Source of the DNA: Reyranella massiliensis 521
GTDB lineage: Bacteria; Pseudomonadota; Alphaproteobacteria; Reyranellales; Reyranellaceae
Reading direction: 5' to 3'
Assembly (NCBI GenBank): GCA_945862125.1
Contig: CAMAYC010000046.1
Location: forward strand, 1 to 34,228
Length of the DNA stretch: 34,228 nt
A program made the position numbers and the translations under genes. A model generated the notes under the pieces. The model was not told the origin of the DNA and did no database searches. It saw only the letters and a list, made by a program, of their open reading frames with translations. Below are positions 6,883 through 15,260 of the stretch, piece by piece; position 1 is the stretch's first letter, and every line of letters starts with the position of its first letter.

Positions 6883-8067
6883 ATGGACCAATCCATTTCG
6901 CCGTCCACGTCGTCGACGGCCCCCGAGACCAAGCCCGACGCTCGCGTTGGGGCCCTGCCGCGCCGGCGCCAGTGGGCGACCGGCCGCGGCCGTGCGCTGC
7001 TCCGTCCGCGCACCTTTGTCGTTGCCGCGGTCCTGTTGATCGCGCTCGCCTATGGCGGTCGCGAGCTCTACATGCGCTTCACCCACGTCTACGAGTACGA
7101 CGCGCGGGTGAGCGCCGACATCGTGACGATCTCCAGCCGAGGCGATGGCTGGGTGGTCGACATGTCGGTGCGCGAGGGCATGCACGTCGAGGCCGGTCAG
7201 GTGCTCGTGCGCGTCGACGACCGCATCGCCAGGCTGAAGGCCGACGGGCTGCGTGCGCAGATCGAGGGCATCAGGGTCGAGCGGTCGCGGCTGCGCGCCG
7301 AGCGCAAGCTCGACCAGAACCAGGCGGATGCGCAGATGCGCACGCGCATGTCGAACGTGACGGTGCGCGAGAAGGCCCTGGGCGCCCTGCGCGCCGATCT
7401 CGATTTCGCCAAGTTGGAGCTCGACCGCAGCCGTGCGTTGTTTGCCACGCGGGTCATCAACGAACGCCAGCTCCAGATGGCCCAGGCGGCGGTGACCAAG
7501 CTCGAGATCCAGATCCTGCAGCTCCAGGCCGAGCATCAGCAGGCCGAGGGCAGTCTCGACGAGGCCCGCGTCGGCCACGACCGGCTGGGCGTGATCGATG
7601 CCCAGATCGAGGCCCTCACGCATCAGGTCGCCAATCTCGCGGCCCAGCTCCACCAGCAACTCGTCGATGTCGAGGACCGCACCATCAAGAGCCCGATCCC
7701 GGCCGTGATCGACCGCACCTTCGTGCTGCCGGGCGAATACGTTGCCGCCGGCCAGCGCATCCTGCTGCTGCACAATCCCAAGGAAGTCTGGGTCGAGGCC
7801 AACATCAAGGAAACGCAGGTGAGCCGGCTGAAGCTCGGCCAGTTCGTGCATGTTTCCGTCGATGCTTTCCCCAACGATAAGTTCACCGGCAAGGTGGCGC
7901 GCATCGGCAGCGCCACCATGGCCCGCTTCGCGCTGATCCCGACGCCCAATCCCTCGGGCAACTTCACCAAGATAACCCAGCGCGTGGCGGTGAAGATCGA
8001 CATGGTCGAGATGCCGAAGCAACTCGCGCCCGGCATGATGGTCGAAGTCGACATTGACGTCCGTTAA
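6883..8067 (+). CDS. emrA: EmrA/HlyD-family membrane fusion protein (second efflux system)
   Basis: A 394-residue adaptor with a longer cytoplasmic tail than the one at 3037. Seen: a Pro/Arg-rich N-terminus, one membrane anchor (about residues 43-62), EYDARVSADIVTISSRGDGW opening the lipoyl/barrel domain, a long Arg/Glu/Gln-rich coiled-coil hairpin (about 105-250), the second lipoyl half, and VWVEANIKETQVSRLKLGQ in the barrel. ATG at 6883 follows the marR stop by 4 nt; a TTG start at 6862 is possible but would overlap marR. The 3' end overlaps the following emrB gene by 14 nt. It probably couples that pump to an outer-membrane channel encoded elsewhere. Confidence 0.92.
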   Translation: MDQSISPSTSSTAPETKPDARVGALPRRRQWATGRGRALLRPRTFVVAAVLLIALAYGGRELYMRFTHVYEYDARVSADIVTISSRGDGWVVDMSVREGMHVEAGQVLVRVDDRIARLKADGLRAQIEGIRVERSRLRAERKLDQNQADAQMRTRMSNVTVREKALGALRADLDFAKLELDRSRALFATRVINERQLQMAQAAVTKLEIQILQLQAEHQQAEGSLDEARVGHDRLGVIDAQIEALTHQVANLAAQLHQQLVDVEDRTIKSPIPAVIDRTFVLPGEYVAAGQRILLLHNPKEVWVEANIKETQVSRLKLGQFVHVSVDAFPNDKFTGKVARIGSATMARFALIPTPNPSGNFTKITQRVAVKIDMVEMPKQLAPGMMVEVDIDVR

Positions 8068-9682
8068 CGAACCCCTGCGCGGGGGGGCACTTCCGGGCGT
8101 CCCCTACCAGAACGCCGCCTACCTCGCCGAGCGCTATGGACCGGCCTACCGCTGGCTGGTCACGATCACCGGCATGGTGGGCGTCGTGTCGATGGTGCTG
8201 GCGATGACCACGGTCAACGTGGCGGTGCCCGACGTCATGGGCGCCTTCGGCATCGGTCAGGACAAGGCGCAGTGGATGTCGTCGGCCTATATGGCCACGA
8301 TGACCGCCGGCATGCTGCTGAACGCCTGGATGTCGGGCGTTCTGGGCGAGCGCCGCACCTTCATCGGCGCGCTGTTCTTCTTTTCGGCCGGCGCACTGCT
8401 GGGCGGCATGGCGCCGAACGAGGATGTGCTGATCTTCGCCCGCATCCTCCAGGGTTTCAGCGCCGGCATCGCCCAGCCGCTGGTGATGGCCACCATCTTC
8501 ACCGTCTTCCCGGCCGAGCGGCGCGGCTCCGCGATGGGCATCTTTGGCCTCGGCGTCGTGTTCGCGCCGGCGATCGGCCCGACCCTGGGCGGCCTGATGA
8601 TCGAGTACTTTTCCTGGCGCTATGTCTTCTACATCTCGCTGCCATTCTGCGGCATCGCGGCCCTGATGGGCGCCTTTTTCATGCCGACCCGGCCGCTGGC
8701 GCGCGAGATCCCGCCGTTCGACTGGTTGGGCTTTGCGCTGCTCTGCGTCGGCCTGTGGGGCTTGATGACCGGCATTGCCGACGGCCAGCGCGAAGGCTGG
8801 TCCTCCGACGTCATCGTGGTCCACCTGGTGCTGGGCACCGCCGCCGCCGTGGGCTTCGTGCTGTGGGAGCTCTACACGCCGCGCGCACTGCTCGACATGC
8901 GCATCTTCGCCAATCTCGAGTTCGCCTCGGCGGCGGTGATCGCCTTCATCTTCGGCGCCGGCATGATGGGCTCGACCTACGTCATCCCGGTGTTCGTCCA
9001 GACCATGATCGGGTTCACGCCGCTGTTGGCCGGCCTGATGATGATGCCGGCCGGGCTGATGCTGGCCGTCATCTTTCCGCTGGCCGGGCGTCTCTCGGAC
9101 GCGATGCCGGCTTCGTTCATGATCATCGGCGGTCTGATACTGTTTGCGGCTGGGTTCGCCCTGATGGTCACGGCCGATGCCGATACGACGTTCTGGACAC
9201 TGGTCGGCATGGTGATGGTCTCGCGGCTGGGCCTCGGCTTCATCAACCCCAGCCTCAACGCCACCGCGCTGAAGGCGCTGCCGGCCGACAAGGTCCGCCA
9301 GGGCGCCGGCGTGGCCAACTTCATGCGCCAGCTCGGCGGCGCCTTCGGCATCAACCTGATCGTGGCCTTCTTCGAGGTCCGAACGCGCTTCCATGCCGAT
9401 GCGCTGACCGCTACCCAGGACTGGGGCAACCGCACCACCGAGCGCCTGCTGTTCCAGATGGAGCAGCTCATGCAGCGCTCGGGCCTGCCGTTCCAGCAGC
9501 AGAAGGCGGCGGCGCTGGAGTTCCTCGGCCAGATGGTGAACGCCCAGGCCCAGATGCTGGCTTTCTCCGACACGTTCATCGTGATTGCCATCGTGGCGCT
9601 GCTTGCGCTGATCCCGGCCGCGTTGCTGTCGCGTTCGCAGCAGAAGAGTCCGATGACCCGCCTGGCGCTGGGGCGGCGCTAG
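8054..9682 (+). CDS. emrB: EmrB/QacA-family (DHA2) MFS efflux transporter (second system)
   Basis: A 542-residue transporter with about 14 membrane segments. Seen: MTTVNVAVPDVMGAFG in the first helix region, motif C-like GVVFAPAIGPTLGG, FSWRYVFYISLPFCG, and a long periplasmic loop near the C-terminus (about residues 455-500). The only start that gives the full first loop is the TTG at 8054, within the end of emrA, so translation is probably coupled; the next in-frame ATG is about 40 residues later and would shorten the cytoplasmic N-terminus. Its stop overlaps tail to tail with the ABC permease gene (9679-9682). Exported substrate unknown. Confidence 0.92.
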   Translation: MTSVNEPLRGGALPGVPYQNAAYLAERYGPAYRWLVTITGMVGVVSMVLAMTTVNVAVPDVMGAFGIGQDKAQWMSSAYMATMTAGMLLNAWMSGVLGERRTFIGALFFFSAGALLGGMAPNEDVLIFARILQGFSAGIAQPLVMATIFTVFPAERRGSAMGIFGLGVVFAPAIGPTLGGLMIEYFSWRYVFYISLPFCGIAALMGAFFMPTRPLAREIPPFDWLGFALLCVGLWGLMTGIADGQREGWSSDVIVVHLVLGTAAAVGFVLWELYTPRALLDMRIFANLEFASAAVIAFIFGAGMMGSTYVIPVFVQTMIGFTPLLAGLMMMPAGLMLAVIFPLAGRLSDAMPASFMIIGGLILFAAGFALMVTADADTTFWTLVGMVMVSRLGLGFINPSLNATALKALPADKVRQGAGVANFMRQLGGAFGINLIVAFFEVRTRFHADALTATQDWGNRTTERLLFQMEQLMQRSGLPFQQQKAAALEFLGQMVNAQAQMLAFSDTFIVIAIVALLALIPAALLSRSQQKSPMTRLALGRR

Positions 9683-10566
9683 GCTTCATTTCCCCGTCTG
9701 GAGATGCCGCGGAGGATGAAGGCCGCGGCCACCGCCAGGATCGGCACCATGAACAGTGCGATGGTGGCGCCCATCGGGAGATTGCCGCCCAGGATGCCGG
9801 TGTAAAACGCCGCTGTGCCCAGCACCTGGGTTGCGCCGAGGGGGCCGCCGCCGGTCAGCATGGACACGATCGTAAAGCCGGCGAAGGTGGTGATCAGGGA
9901 GTAGAGCGCGGTGATGCCGATGACGTTGCGCATCATCGGCAGGGTCACGTACCGCAGGCGCTGCCACCAGGTGGCGCCGTCGACCCGCGCCGCCTCGTAG
10001 AGTTCCTCGGGCACCGACTTCAGCGACGCCAGGTACATGACCATGAAGAACGGCGCGCCGAACCATACGGTCACCAGGACGACGCAAAAGCGAGCCCAGC
10101 CGGCCTCGCCGAGCCAGAAGACTCGGCTGAAGCCAAAATGCTCGAGGCCCCAGTTGAGGGCGCCGAAGGACGGCTCGAACAGCAGCCGCCAGCCGAGCAT
10201 GCTGAGCGCCGCCGGGATCACCCAGGGCACCAGGAGCATGCCGCGCCACTTGCGCTGACCTTTCGTCGGGATGTTGTGCACGAAATGGGCGACCGCCATG
10301 CCGATGATCGCGCTGAGGGCGACGGCGATGATGGCATAGAGGCAGGTCTGGATGACCACCATCCAGAACCGCTCGCGGTTGAGCAGGAAGGCGAAGTTGG
10401 CGAACCCGACGAACTTGGTCGCTTTCCTGTCGAGCATCGAGAGATAGATCGCAAAGCCCGCCGGATAGGCCACGAGCGCGGCGATCAGCGTCAGGAGCGG
10501 CAGGGTCATCAGGAAGGCGAGGGTCGATTTGCGCCGCATCAGCTTGCGCAGGCTGCCGCGGCTCAT
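9679..10566 (-). CDS. ABC transporter permease, MalF/UgpA-type (carbohydrate uptake class), without partner genes
   Basis: A 295-residue inner-membrane permease of the binding-protein-dependent sugar-type importers. Seen: six predicted membrane helices and the EAA loop EELYEAARVDGATWWQRLRY, which docks onto the ATPase. Start ATG at 10566 is chosen because of a weak purine-rich site; an ATG at 10587 adds seven residues. No solute-binding protein, second permease or ATPase is present in the surrounding 10 kb, although such importers need all of them. It is flanked by an efflux gene and a TauD-type dioxygenase, which diverges from it and might use the imported compound. It may be a relict of a larger operon or may work with subunits encoded elsewhere. 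Confidence 0.9.
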   Translation of the reverse strand: MSRGSLRKLMRRKSTLAFLMTLPLLTLIAALVAYPAGFAIYLSMLDRKATKFVGFANFAFLLNRERFWMVVIQTCLYAIIAVALSAIIGMAVAHFVHNIPTKGQRKWRGMLLVPWVIPAALSMLGWRLLFEPSFGALNWGLEHFGFSRVFWLGEAGWARFCVVLVTVWFGAPFFMVMYLASLKSVPEELYEAARVDGATWWQRLRYVTLPMMRNVIGITALYSLITTFAGFTIVSMLTGGGPLGATQVLGTAAFYTGILGGNLPMGATIALFMVPILAVAAAFILRGISRRGNEA

Positions 10567-10663
10567 GGGTTCTCTTGCGCCTTCCATTACGGGATGGGGA
10601 GCATATCATGGAAACTCAGGGCGGCCTGCCTCCGTGCATCCGCCGCCAGGAAGGGAGCGCCTC

Positions 10664-11539
10664 ATGACCGTCACCATCACGCCGCTCACCCCCGGCTTCG
10701 CCGGCGAAGTCGGTGCGATCGATCTGCGGCAGGTCCATGATCGCCAGTCGCTGGAGGCGATCCGCGCCGGCATGGACAAGTACGCCGTGCTGGTGTTCCG
10801 CGACCAGGATTTTTCCAACGAAGAGCAGCTCGACTTCGCCCAGCGCTTTGATGGCACGCTGCATGCCAGGACGTCCTCCTCGGCCATCGGCAGCAACCGG
10901 TTCGGCAACGAGGCGATCGCCGACGTTTCCAACGTCGACAAGGAGGGCAGGATCCGGGACGCGAACAACCGCATGCGCGCCTCGTCGGTCGCCAACCGCC
11001 TGTGGCACACCGATGCCTCGTTCGTCGATCCGCCGGGCCGCTACTCCATGCTGTCGGCGCGGGTGGTGCCGCCGGTGCGGGCCGATACCGAGTTCGCCGA
11101 CATGCGCGCCGCCTACGATGCGCTCGACGCGGAGACCCGCGCCACGATCGAAGGGCTGCGCGTCTATCACTCCATCGTCTATTCGCGCCACGTGCTGGGC
11201 TTCGACTTCAGCCCGGAAGAGGCGGAGAAACTGAAGGGTGCCGTCCATCCGCTGGTGCGCACCATCCCGACCTCGGGCCGTCGCGCCCTCTACCTTGCCT
11301 CGCATGCCGAGCATGTCGTCGACTGGCCGGTGCCGGAGGGAAGGCTGCTGTTGCGCGACCTCACCGACCACGCCACGCAGCCGCAATTCCTCTATCGCCA
11401 CATCTGGCGGCCGCATGATTTCGTGATCTGGGACAATCGCTGCACGATGCACCGCGCCCGGCCGTTCGACGACAAGATCCATCGCCGCGAACTGCGACGC
11501 ACCACGTCGCTCGACCTGCCGCTGCCGGTCCAGGCCTAG
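10664..11539 (+). CDS. TauD/TfdA-family Fe(II)/2-oxoglutarate dioxygenase
   Basis: A complete 291-residue member. Seen: family N-terminus with YAVLVFRDQDFSNEEQLDFA, the metal triad His115/Asp117 (LWHTDASF) and His263 (CTMHRARPFD), and an Arg at 274/275 for 2-oxoglutarate. The ATG at 10664 has a strong AGGAAGGGAG site; in-frame codons upstream do not. Overall it resembles the TfdA branch (2,4-D dioxygenase-like) more than taurine dioxygenase, but the substrate is not predictable. It differs from the truncated relative at 1-389. It diverges from the orphan ABC permease. Cytoplasmic. Confidence 0.92.
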   Translation: MTVTITPLTPGFAGEVGAIDLRQVHDRQSLEAIRAGMDKYAVLVFRDQDFSNEEQLDFAQRFDGTLHARTSSSAIGSNRFGNEAIADVSNVDKEGRIRDANNRMRASSVANRLWHTDASFVDPPGRYSMLSARVVPPVRADTEFADMRAAYDALDAETRATIEGLRVYHSIVYSRHVLGFDFSPEEAEKLKGAVHPLVRTIPTSGRRALYLASHAEHVVDWPVPEGRLLLRDLTDHATQPQFLYRHIWRPHDFVIWDNRCTMHRARPFDDKIHRRELRRTTSLDLPLPVQA

Positions 11540-11549
11540 GCGGCGTCGA

Positions 11550-11918
11550 TCAGCAGCGCGGGGCGGTGCGGGTCCTGTAGCCGTCGTAGTACTGGCTGCC
11601 ACAGGCGACCTGCTGTTGGACCACGTCGTCGCGATAGCCGTTCTGGCCGCGGTTCATGACCGTCACCGTCGTGTAGCGCTGCTGATTGGCGTAGCCGTAG
11701 CCGTAGTTCGGCGCCGGCTGCACATAGCCGTAGGCCGGCGCATAGCCATAGGCTGGAGCAGGCGCGGGACTATAGTAGCCGCTGTTGTACTGGTTGCCGT
11801 AGGCCGCCGCCGTCGGCTGATAGTAGCCGCGCGGTGCGGCATTGCCGTCGTCGACGCACGCCGCCCCGGTGAGGCCGATACCCACGACGAGCAGCAGTTT
11901 CGGAAACAGCTTCAACAT
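11550..11918 (-). CDS. small Tyr/Gly/Pro/Ala-rich secreted lipoprotein, function unknown
   Basis: 122 residues. Seen: an N-terminal signal peptide (KLFPKLLLVVGIGLTGAAC) with a plausible lipobox ending at Cys21, then a low-complexity region (about residues 28-82) built from repeated AYGYAP, PAYGY and NYGYGY-like units rich in Tyr, and a C-terminal part with two cysteines (in VACGSQYYDG and at the last residue). The ATG at 11918 has a GGAGGA site; an upstream start at 11957 lacks one. The Tyr-rich stretch resembles disordered cell-envelope proteins of alphaproteobacteria. It faces the TauD gene tail to tail. No function can be assigned. Confidence 0.75.
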   Translation of the reverse strand: MLKLFPKLLLVVGIGLTGAACVDDGNAAPRGYYQPTAAAYGNQYNSGYYSPAPAPAYGYAPAYGYVQPAPNYGYGYANQQRYTTVTVMNRGQNGYRDDVVQQQVACGSQYYDGYRTRTAPRC

Positions 11919-12091
11919 CTCGGTTCCTCCACGCCAGGAAGGTTTGAACGCTCCCAACGCACGCCATCATTCTGTCCTTCTCAAGACGGACAACGGCCGG
12001 AGGATCGAATTGGTTCCCGTCTGGCGCTCCGGCGCGCTTTGACTCCGGAGGGACCGCCAACTAGCCTTTTGGCCAGAACCAGGGGAGAGCG

Positions 12092-12325
12092 ATGACTCGG
12101 ATGCCCTCGGAACAACTCACGAAAGCTCTCGGCCGCGCGGTTGCCGCGGTTTGGGGAGATCTACCGGCCAGCGTGCAGCATGAGCTGTTCGAATCGGCGG
12201 TACGATTGTCGGGCGCTGGCGCCCGCGAGCAGCTGGCCGTCTTCCTGCATCATCGGCACCCCCGCACGATCGACGGTGGAACGCCGGCGCGTGCGGTGCC
12301 CGAGCCGGATAGTCTGGGCGGGTAA
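12092..12325 (+). CDS. small conserved hypothetical protein (77 aa)
   Basis: A 77-residue soluble protein with a good GGGGAGAG site ahead of ATG 12092. Seen: two amphipathic helices (LTKALGRAVAAVWGDL and VQHELFESAVRLSG) followed by AREQLAVFLHHRHPRT and a C-terminal PEPDSLGG. Proteins of this length and pattern ending in PEPDSLGG are familiar as small hypotheticals in Bradyrhizobium-like alphaproteobacteria (recollection, not a search). No catalytic motif or membrane segment. It stands alone upstream of the oxidoreductase gene. Confidence 0.65.
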   Translation: MTRMPSEQLTKALGRAVAAVWGDLPASVQHELFESAVRLSGAGAREQLAVFLHHRHPRTIDGGTPARAVPEPDSLGG

Positions 12326-12418
12326 CGCCTCGTCCGGCGGAGCCGGGAAGTGACCGCTTTCCGCCGACGACGTACAACAGTCCCGACACGAAACGGCAAA
12401 GGGGCTGCGGTCACGGGT

Positions 12419-13393
12419 ATGAAGAACGACAGCGTAGCGATCGGCATCATCGGCGCCGGCATCATGGGCGAGCGGCTGCTCAACGCGATCCTCCAGCAGG
12501 ACCCCGCGCTGGTCCACGCCTGCGGCATCTGGGATCCCGCGCCTCAGGCGATACAGCGCATGGCAAAGACATTTCCCCAGGTGCCGCGCCTGGCCGATGC
12601 GGCTGCCGTGATTGCTGCGAGCGACTGCACCTACATCGCCTCGCCCCCGGCCTCGCATCTGTCGCACGCCCGCGCGGCGCGGGCGGCCGGCAAGAGCGTT
12701 TTCTGCGAGAAGCCGCTGTCGGTCGATGTCGCCGATGCGCGGGCGTTCGTGGCCGAGGCCGGCAATCGCGGCGCGGTGAACTTTCCCTTCGCCTCGTCGC
12801 CGGCCGTGGCGACGATCCGGCGCTGGATCGAGAGCGGCGAGATCGGCACGCCGCGGCGCATCGCGATCGAGGTGGGCTTCGCCAGATGGCCGCGCTCCTG
12901 GCAGATGGACGCGGCGGGCTGGCTGGACCGGCCAATGCAGGGCGGATTCACCCGCGAGGTCGTCTCGCATTTCCTGTTTCTATCGCGGCGGCTCGTCGGG
13001 CCCTTGCAGGGCCTGAGCGGCGGCAAGGCGTCGTTCCCAGAAAAAGGTAAATCCGAACGCCGCATCGAAGCAACATTGAAGGCCGGCGACCTGCCGGTCG
13101 CGCTTGCAGGCGCGGTCGGCGAGACGGCGAAGGATGATCACAACATCTGGAGGCTTGAAGGCGACAAGGGCGCGGTGCGGCTCTGCGACTGGTCGATCGC
13201 CGAGCGGCGCGGGGCGGACGGGACCTGGCAGCCGGCGCCGGATGCCTTGCCTCAGGAGCAGGCGCGGCCGCTGGCGCTCAGGCGCCAGCTCGAAGGCGTG
13301 GCCAAGCTCGCCCGTGGCGAGCCGCATCACCTGGCGACGCTGGCCGATGCCCTCAACGTCCAGGAAATCGTCGAAGCCATTCTCGCCGGCTGA
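12419..13393 (+). CDS. Gfo/Idh/MocA-family NAD(P)-dependent oxidoreductase
   Basis: A 324-residue dehydrogenase. Seen: N-terminal Rossmann motif GAGIMG (residues 12-17), the family signature CEKPL with Glu97-Lys98-Pro99 (Lys is the active-site base), NFPFASSPAV after it, and a C-terminal sheet domain with GGFTREVVSHFLFL. Members oxidise sugars, inositols or reduce biliverdin-like compounds; the substrate is not clear. ATG 12419 was preferred because the Rossmann fold begins right after it; a GTG at 12350 with a GGAG site is a real alternative and would add a basic 23-residue extension. It ends 3 nt from the convergent gene at 13397. Confidence 0.88.
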   Translation: MKNDSVAIGIIGAGIMGERLLNAILQQDPALVHACGIWDPAPQAIQRMAKTFPQVPRLADAAAVIAASDCTYIASPPASHLSHARAARAAGKSVFCEKPLSVDVADARAFVAEAGNRGAVNFPFASSPAVATIRRWIESGEIGTPRRIAIEVGFARWPRSWQMDAAGWLDRPMQGGFTREVVSHFLFLSRRLVGPLQGLSGGKASFPEKGKSERRIEATLKAGDLPVALAGAVGETAKDDHNIWRLEGDKGAVRLCDWSIAERRGADGTWQPAPDALPQEQARPLALRRQLEGVAKLARGEPHHLATLADALNVQEIVEAILAG

Positions 13394-13396
13394 GCC

Positions 13397-13708
13397 CTAA
13401 CGAAGCTGCCCGAGTTTCGTCCGCTCGAAGCTCCGGCGCAGTTCCGCCGTCGACAGCAGCGCGTATCCCGACGGTACCGTGGCCAGGTCCTGGGGCGAAC
13501 GATGCTCAGCCGGCGTCTCGGCCAAGCTGAGCCGTGCCTCTCCGGTGGCATAGTCCCCGGCCTTCAGGCTGGCGAGCGCGCGCACCAGATACTCGCCGGC
13601 AAAGTAGTCCGGCTGTTCTCCGCTCGCCTCACAACCGGCGATGAAGGCTTCGATGCGCTCTTCCAGGTGGCGGCGCGCCGCGTCGGGCGCGTGGGGCGGC
13701 AGGGTCAT
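13397..13708 (-). CDS. hypothetical protein (103 aa), helical
   Basis: A soluble 103-residue protein without recognisable family. Seen: an acidic, Ala-rich helical body with DAARRHLEERIEAFIAGC, a segment DYFAGEYLVRALASLKAGDY that looks like a TPR-like helix pair, and a basic C-terminus (RRSFERTKLGQLR). ATG 13708 was chosen; GTG starts at 13741 and 13738 would lengthen it slightly. It is convergent with the oxidoreductase gene. No membrane segment, signal or metal motif. Confidence 0.55.
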   Translation of the reverse strand: MTLPPHAPDAARRHLEERIEAFIAGCEASGEQPDYFAGEYLVRALASLKAGDYATGEARLSLAETPAEHRSPQDLATVPSGYALLSTAELRRSFERTKLGQLR

Positions 13709-13842
13709 GACGGAATAAAAAGCCTCACAGGATGTCACCACTCTAGCTCATGTAGCCGTCGGCGTGGTGATGGTCTGCGACCGGTCTTCTTCGAAGTCCT
13801 CGCGCGCGTCCATGTTGCTGCTGGCGGCGGTTCCAACCCGCA

Positions 13843-13858
13843 AGCAAATCCGTTTGCT
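13843..13858. repeat. perfect inverted repeat upstream of the DUF1295 gene
   Basis: AGCAAA (13843-13848) and TTTGCT (13853-13858) form perfect 6-bp arms around TCCG, 46 nt ahead of the start at 13904. It lies in a 195-nt gap (13709-13903) that otherwise shows no clear gene. A regulator site or a small hairpin in the 5' leader are both possible. Confidence 0.4.
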
Positions 13859-13903
13859 GAACTGTGCGTATGAAGGACAGGCAAGTTTCCGACAGGACCC
13901 GGG

Positions 13904-14701
13904 ATGATCATCGTCGTTGTCTGTTCCGCCGCTGTGGCGTTGGCGCTGCTCATGACGGTCGCGTGGGCCGTGCAGCTTCGGACCGGGCAGTCTGGCTGGA
14001 TCGACGCTATCTGGTCGTTCGCCGTTGGCGTGGTAGGCGCCGCTGCGGCTCTTGTCCCGATCGCAGGGCAGGAGGGCCTGACGGCGCGGCAGGCGCTGGT
14101 CGCCGCCTGCGTGTTTGCCTGGTCGGTGCGGCTCGGCCTTCACATCGTGCGACGAACGCTGAGAGGTGGCGACGACGCCCGCTACCAGGCCTTGCGCGAG
14201 GAGTGGGGTGCGAATTTCGTCCTCCGCCTGTTCCTTTTCCTGCAGGTCCAGGCGGCGGCAGCGCTCGTGCTGGTGATCTGCGTTCTCGCCGCCGCCCGCA
14301 ACACCGCGCCGCTCGGCTGGGGCGATGCCCTCGGTCTCGCCATCCTGGCCGTTGCGGTTCTCGGCGAAGCCGCCGCCGACGCACAGCTGGCCCGGTTTGC
14401 AGGCTCGTCCAGCGCGAAAGGCGCGGTTTGCGAAATCGGTCTGTGGCGCTACTCGCGCCATCCCAACTACTTCTTCGAGTGGCTGGCGTGGCTTTCCTAT
14501 CCCGTGATCGCGGTCGGCCTGCCTGCCGCCAACTTCTACGGACTGATCGCGCTCATCGGCCCCGCGATGATCTACTGGCTGCTCGTCCATGTGTCGGGCA
14601 TTCCGCCGCTCGAGGCGCATATGTTGAAGTCACGCGGGGCGGCGTTTGCGGACTACCAAAGGCGGGTCAGCGCGTTCTTCCCCGGTCCGCGAAATGCGTA
14701 A
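13904..14701 (+). CDS. DUF1295 family membrane protein (steroid 5-alpha-reductase-like fold)
   Basis: 265 residues with about six to seven hydrophobic segments. Seen: the family hallmark GLWRYSRHPNYFFEW (about residues 180-194), an Asp-containing SGWIDAIWSFAVG near the N-terminus and a C-terminal SGIPPLEAHMLKSRG. DUF1295 proteins belong to the ICMT/steroid-reductase superfamily and probably act on lipid-like substrates with a nucleotide cofactor in the membrane. Genes of this kind often accompany ECF11/ChrR photooxidative-stress loci. The downstream gene overlaps its end by 8 nt. No TGATCC-type site was found in front of it. Confidence 0.88.
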   Translation: MIIVVVCSAAVALALLMTVAWAVQLRTGQSGWIDAIWSFAVGVVGAAAALVPIAGQEGLTARQALVAACVFAWSVRLGLHIVRRTLRGGDDARYQALREEWGANFVLRLFLFLQVQAAAALVLVICVLAAARNTAPLGWGDALGLAILAVAVLGEAAADAQLARFAGSSSAKGAVCEIGLWRYSRHPNYFFEWLAWLSYPVIAVGLPAANFYGLIALIGPAMIYWLLVHVSGIPPLEAHMLKSRGAAFADYQRRVSAFFPGPRNA

Positions 14702-15260
14702 GATCACCCAACGTCTTGCGGCCTATATCCACTCCGACGACCCCCTTGCAGCCGCCAGCAACCTGATCGCCCTTGTCGTCGCGATCAATCAGCCGTTCTT
14801 TCCGCTCTCGATCCACTGGCTGGTCGGCAACGACCATGGCGCGTCTTATGTCACCCTTCTCTCGACGCCCTTCTTCCTGGCCGTGCCCGCCATCACGCGC
14901 CTGTCGTCGCTGGCCGGGCGCGCGATGCTGCCGCTGGTTGGCATCGTCAACACACTGGCAAGCGCCCAGGCCCTGGGCGCTGCTTCGGGAGTCGAGCTGT
15001 TCCTCTTCCCCTGTGCGATGATCGCCGGCATGTCGCTGCGCCAATCCGAACGCGTCGTCATGCTGGGGATCATCGGGCTGGCTCTTGCCGGGTTCGTGCT
15101 GCTGCACGACAGAGCGGTCGCCGCGAGCACGCTGTTCTCACAGGTTGAGTATGCGAACTTCGTCTCGCTCAGCGTCTGGTCGGTGGCAGCCCTGATCGCG
15201 TTTGCGGCATTGCGCTATTCCAGCGCGCTGGCGCAATCAGCCCCGCCGCCCCAGCGTTGA
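14694..15260 (+). CDS. hypothetical integral membrane protein (188 aa)
   Basis: About five to six membrane segments cover most of the 188 residues, preceded by a short polar N-terminus (RKITQRLAAYIHSDDP). No family recognised. The ATG at 14694 lies inside the end of the DUF1295 gene, so the two are translationally coupled and probably work in the same membrane process. A longer reading from 14646 would overlap DUF1295 by more than 50 nt and is unlikely. The 3' end overlaps the convergent DUF2177 gene by 24 nt. Confidence 0.7.
   Translation: MRKITQRLAAYIHSDDPLAAASNLIALVVAINQPFFPLSIHWLVGNDHGASYVTLLSTPFFLAVPAITRLSSLAGRAMLPLVGIVNTLASAQALGAASGVELFLFPCAMIAGMSLRQSERVVMLGIIGLALAGFVLLHDRAVAASTLFSQVEYANFVSLSVWSVAALIAFAALRYSSALAQSAPPPQR

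Noticed and set aside
8272-10740. 822-codon plus-strand open frame
   Set aside because: It runs through emrB in another frame and through the ABC permease antisense; composition is Arg/His/Gly-rich without any domain, typical of a GC-rich shadow.
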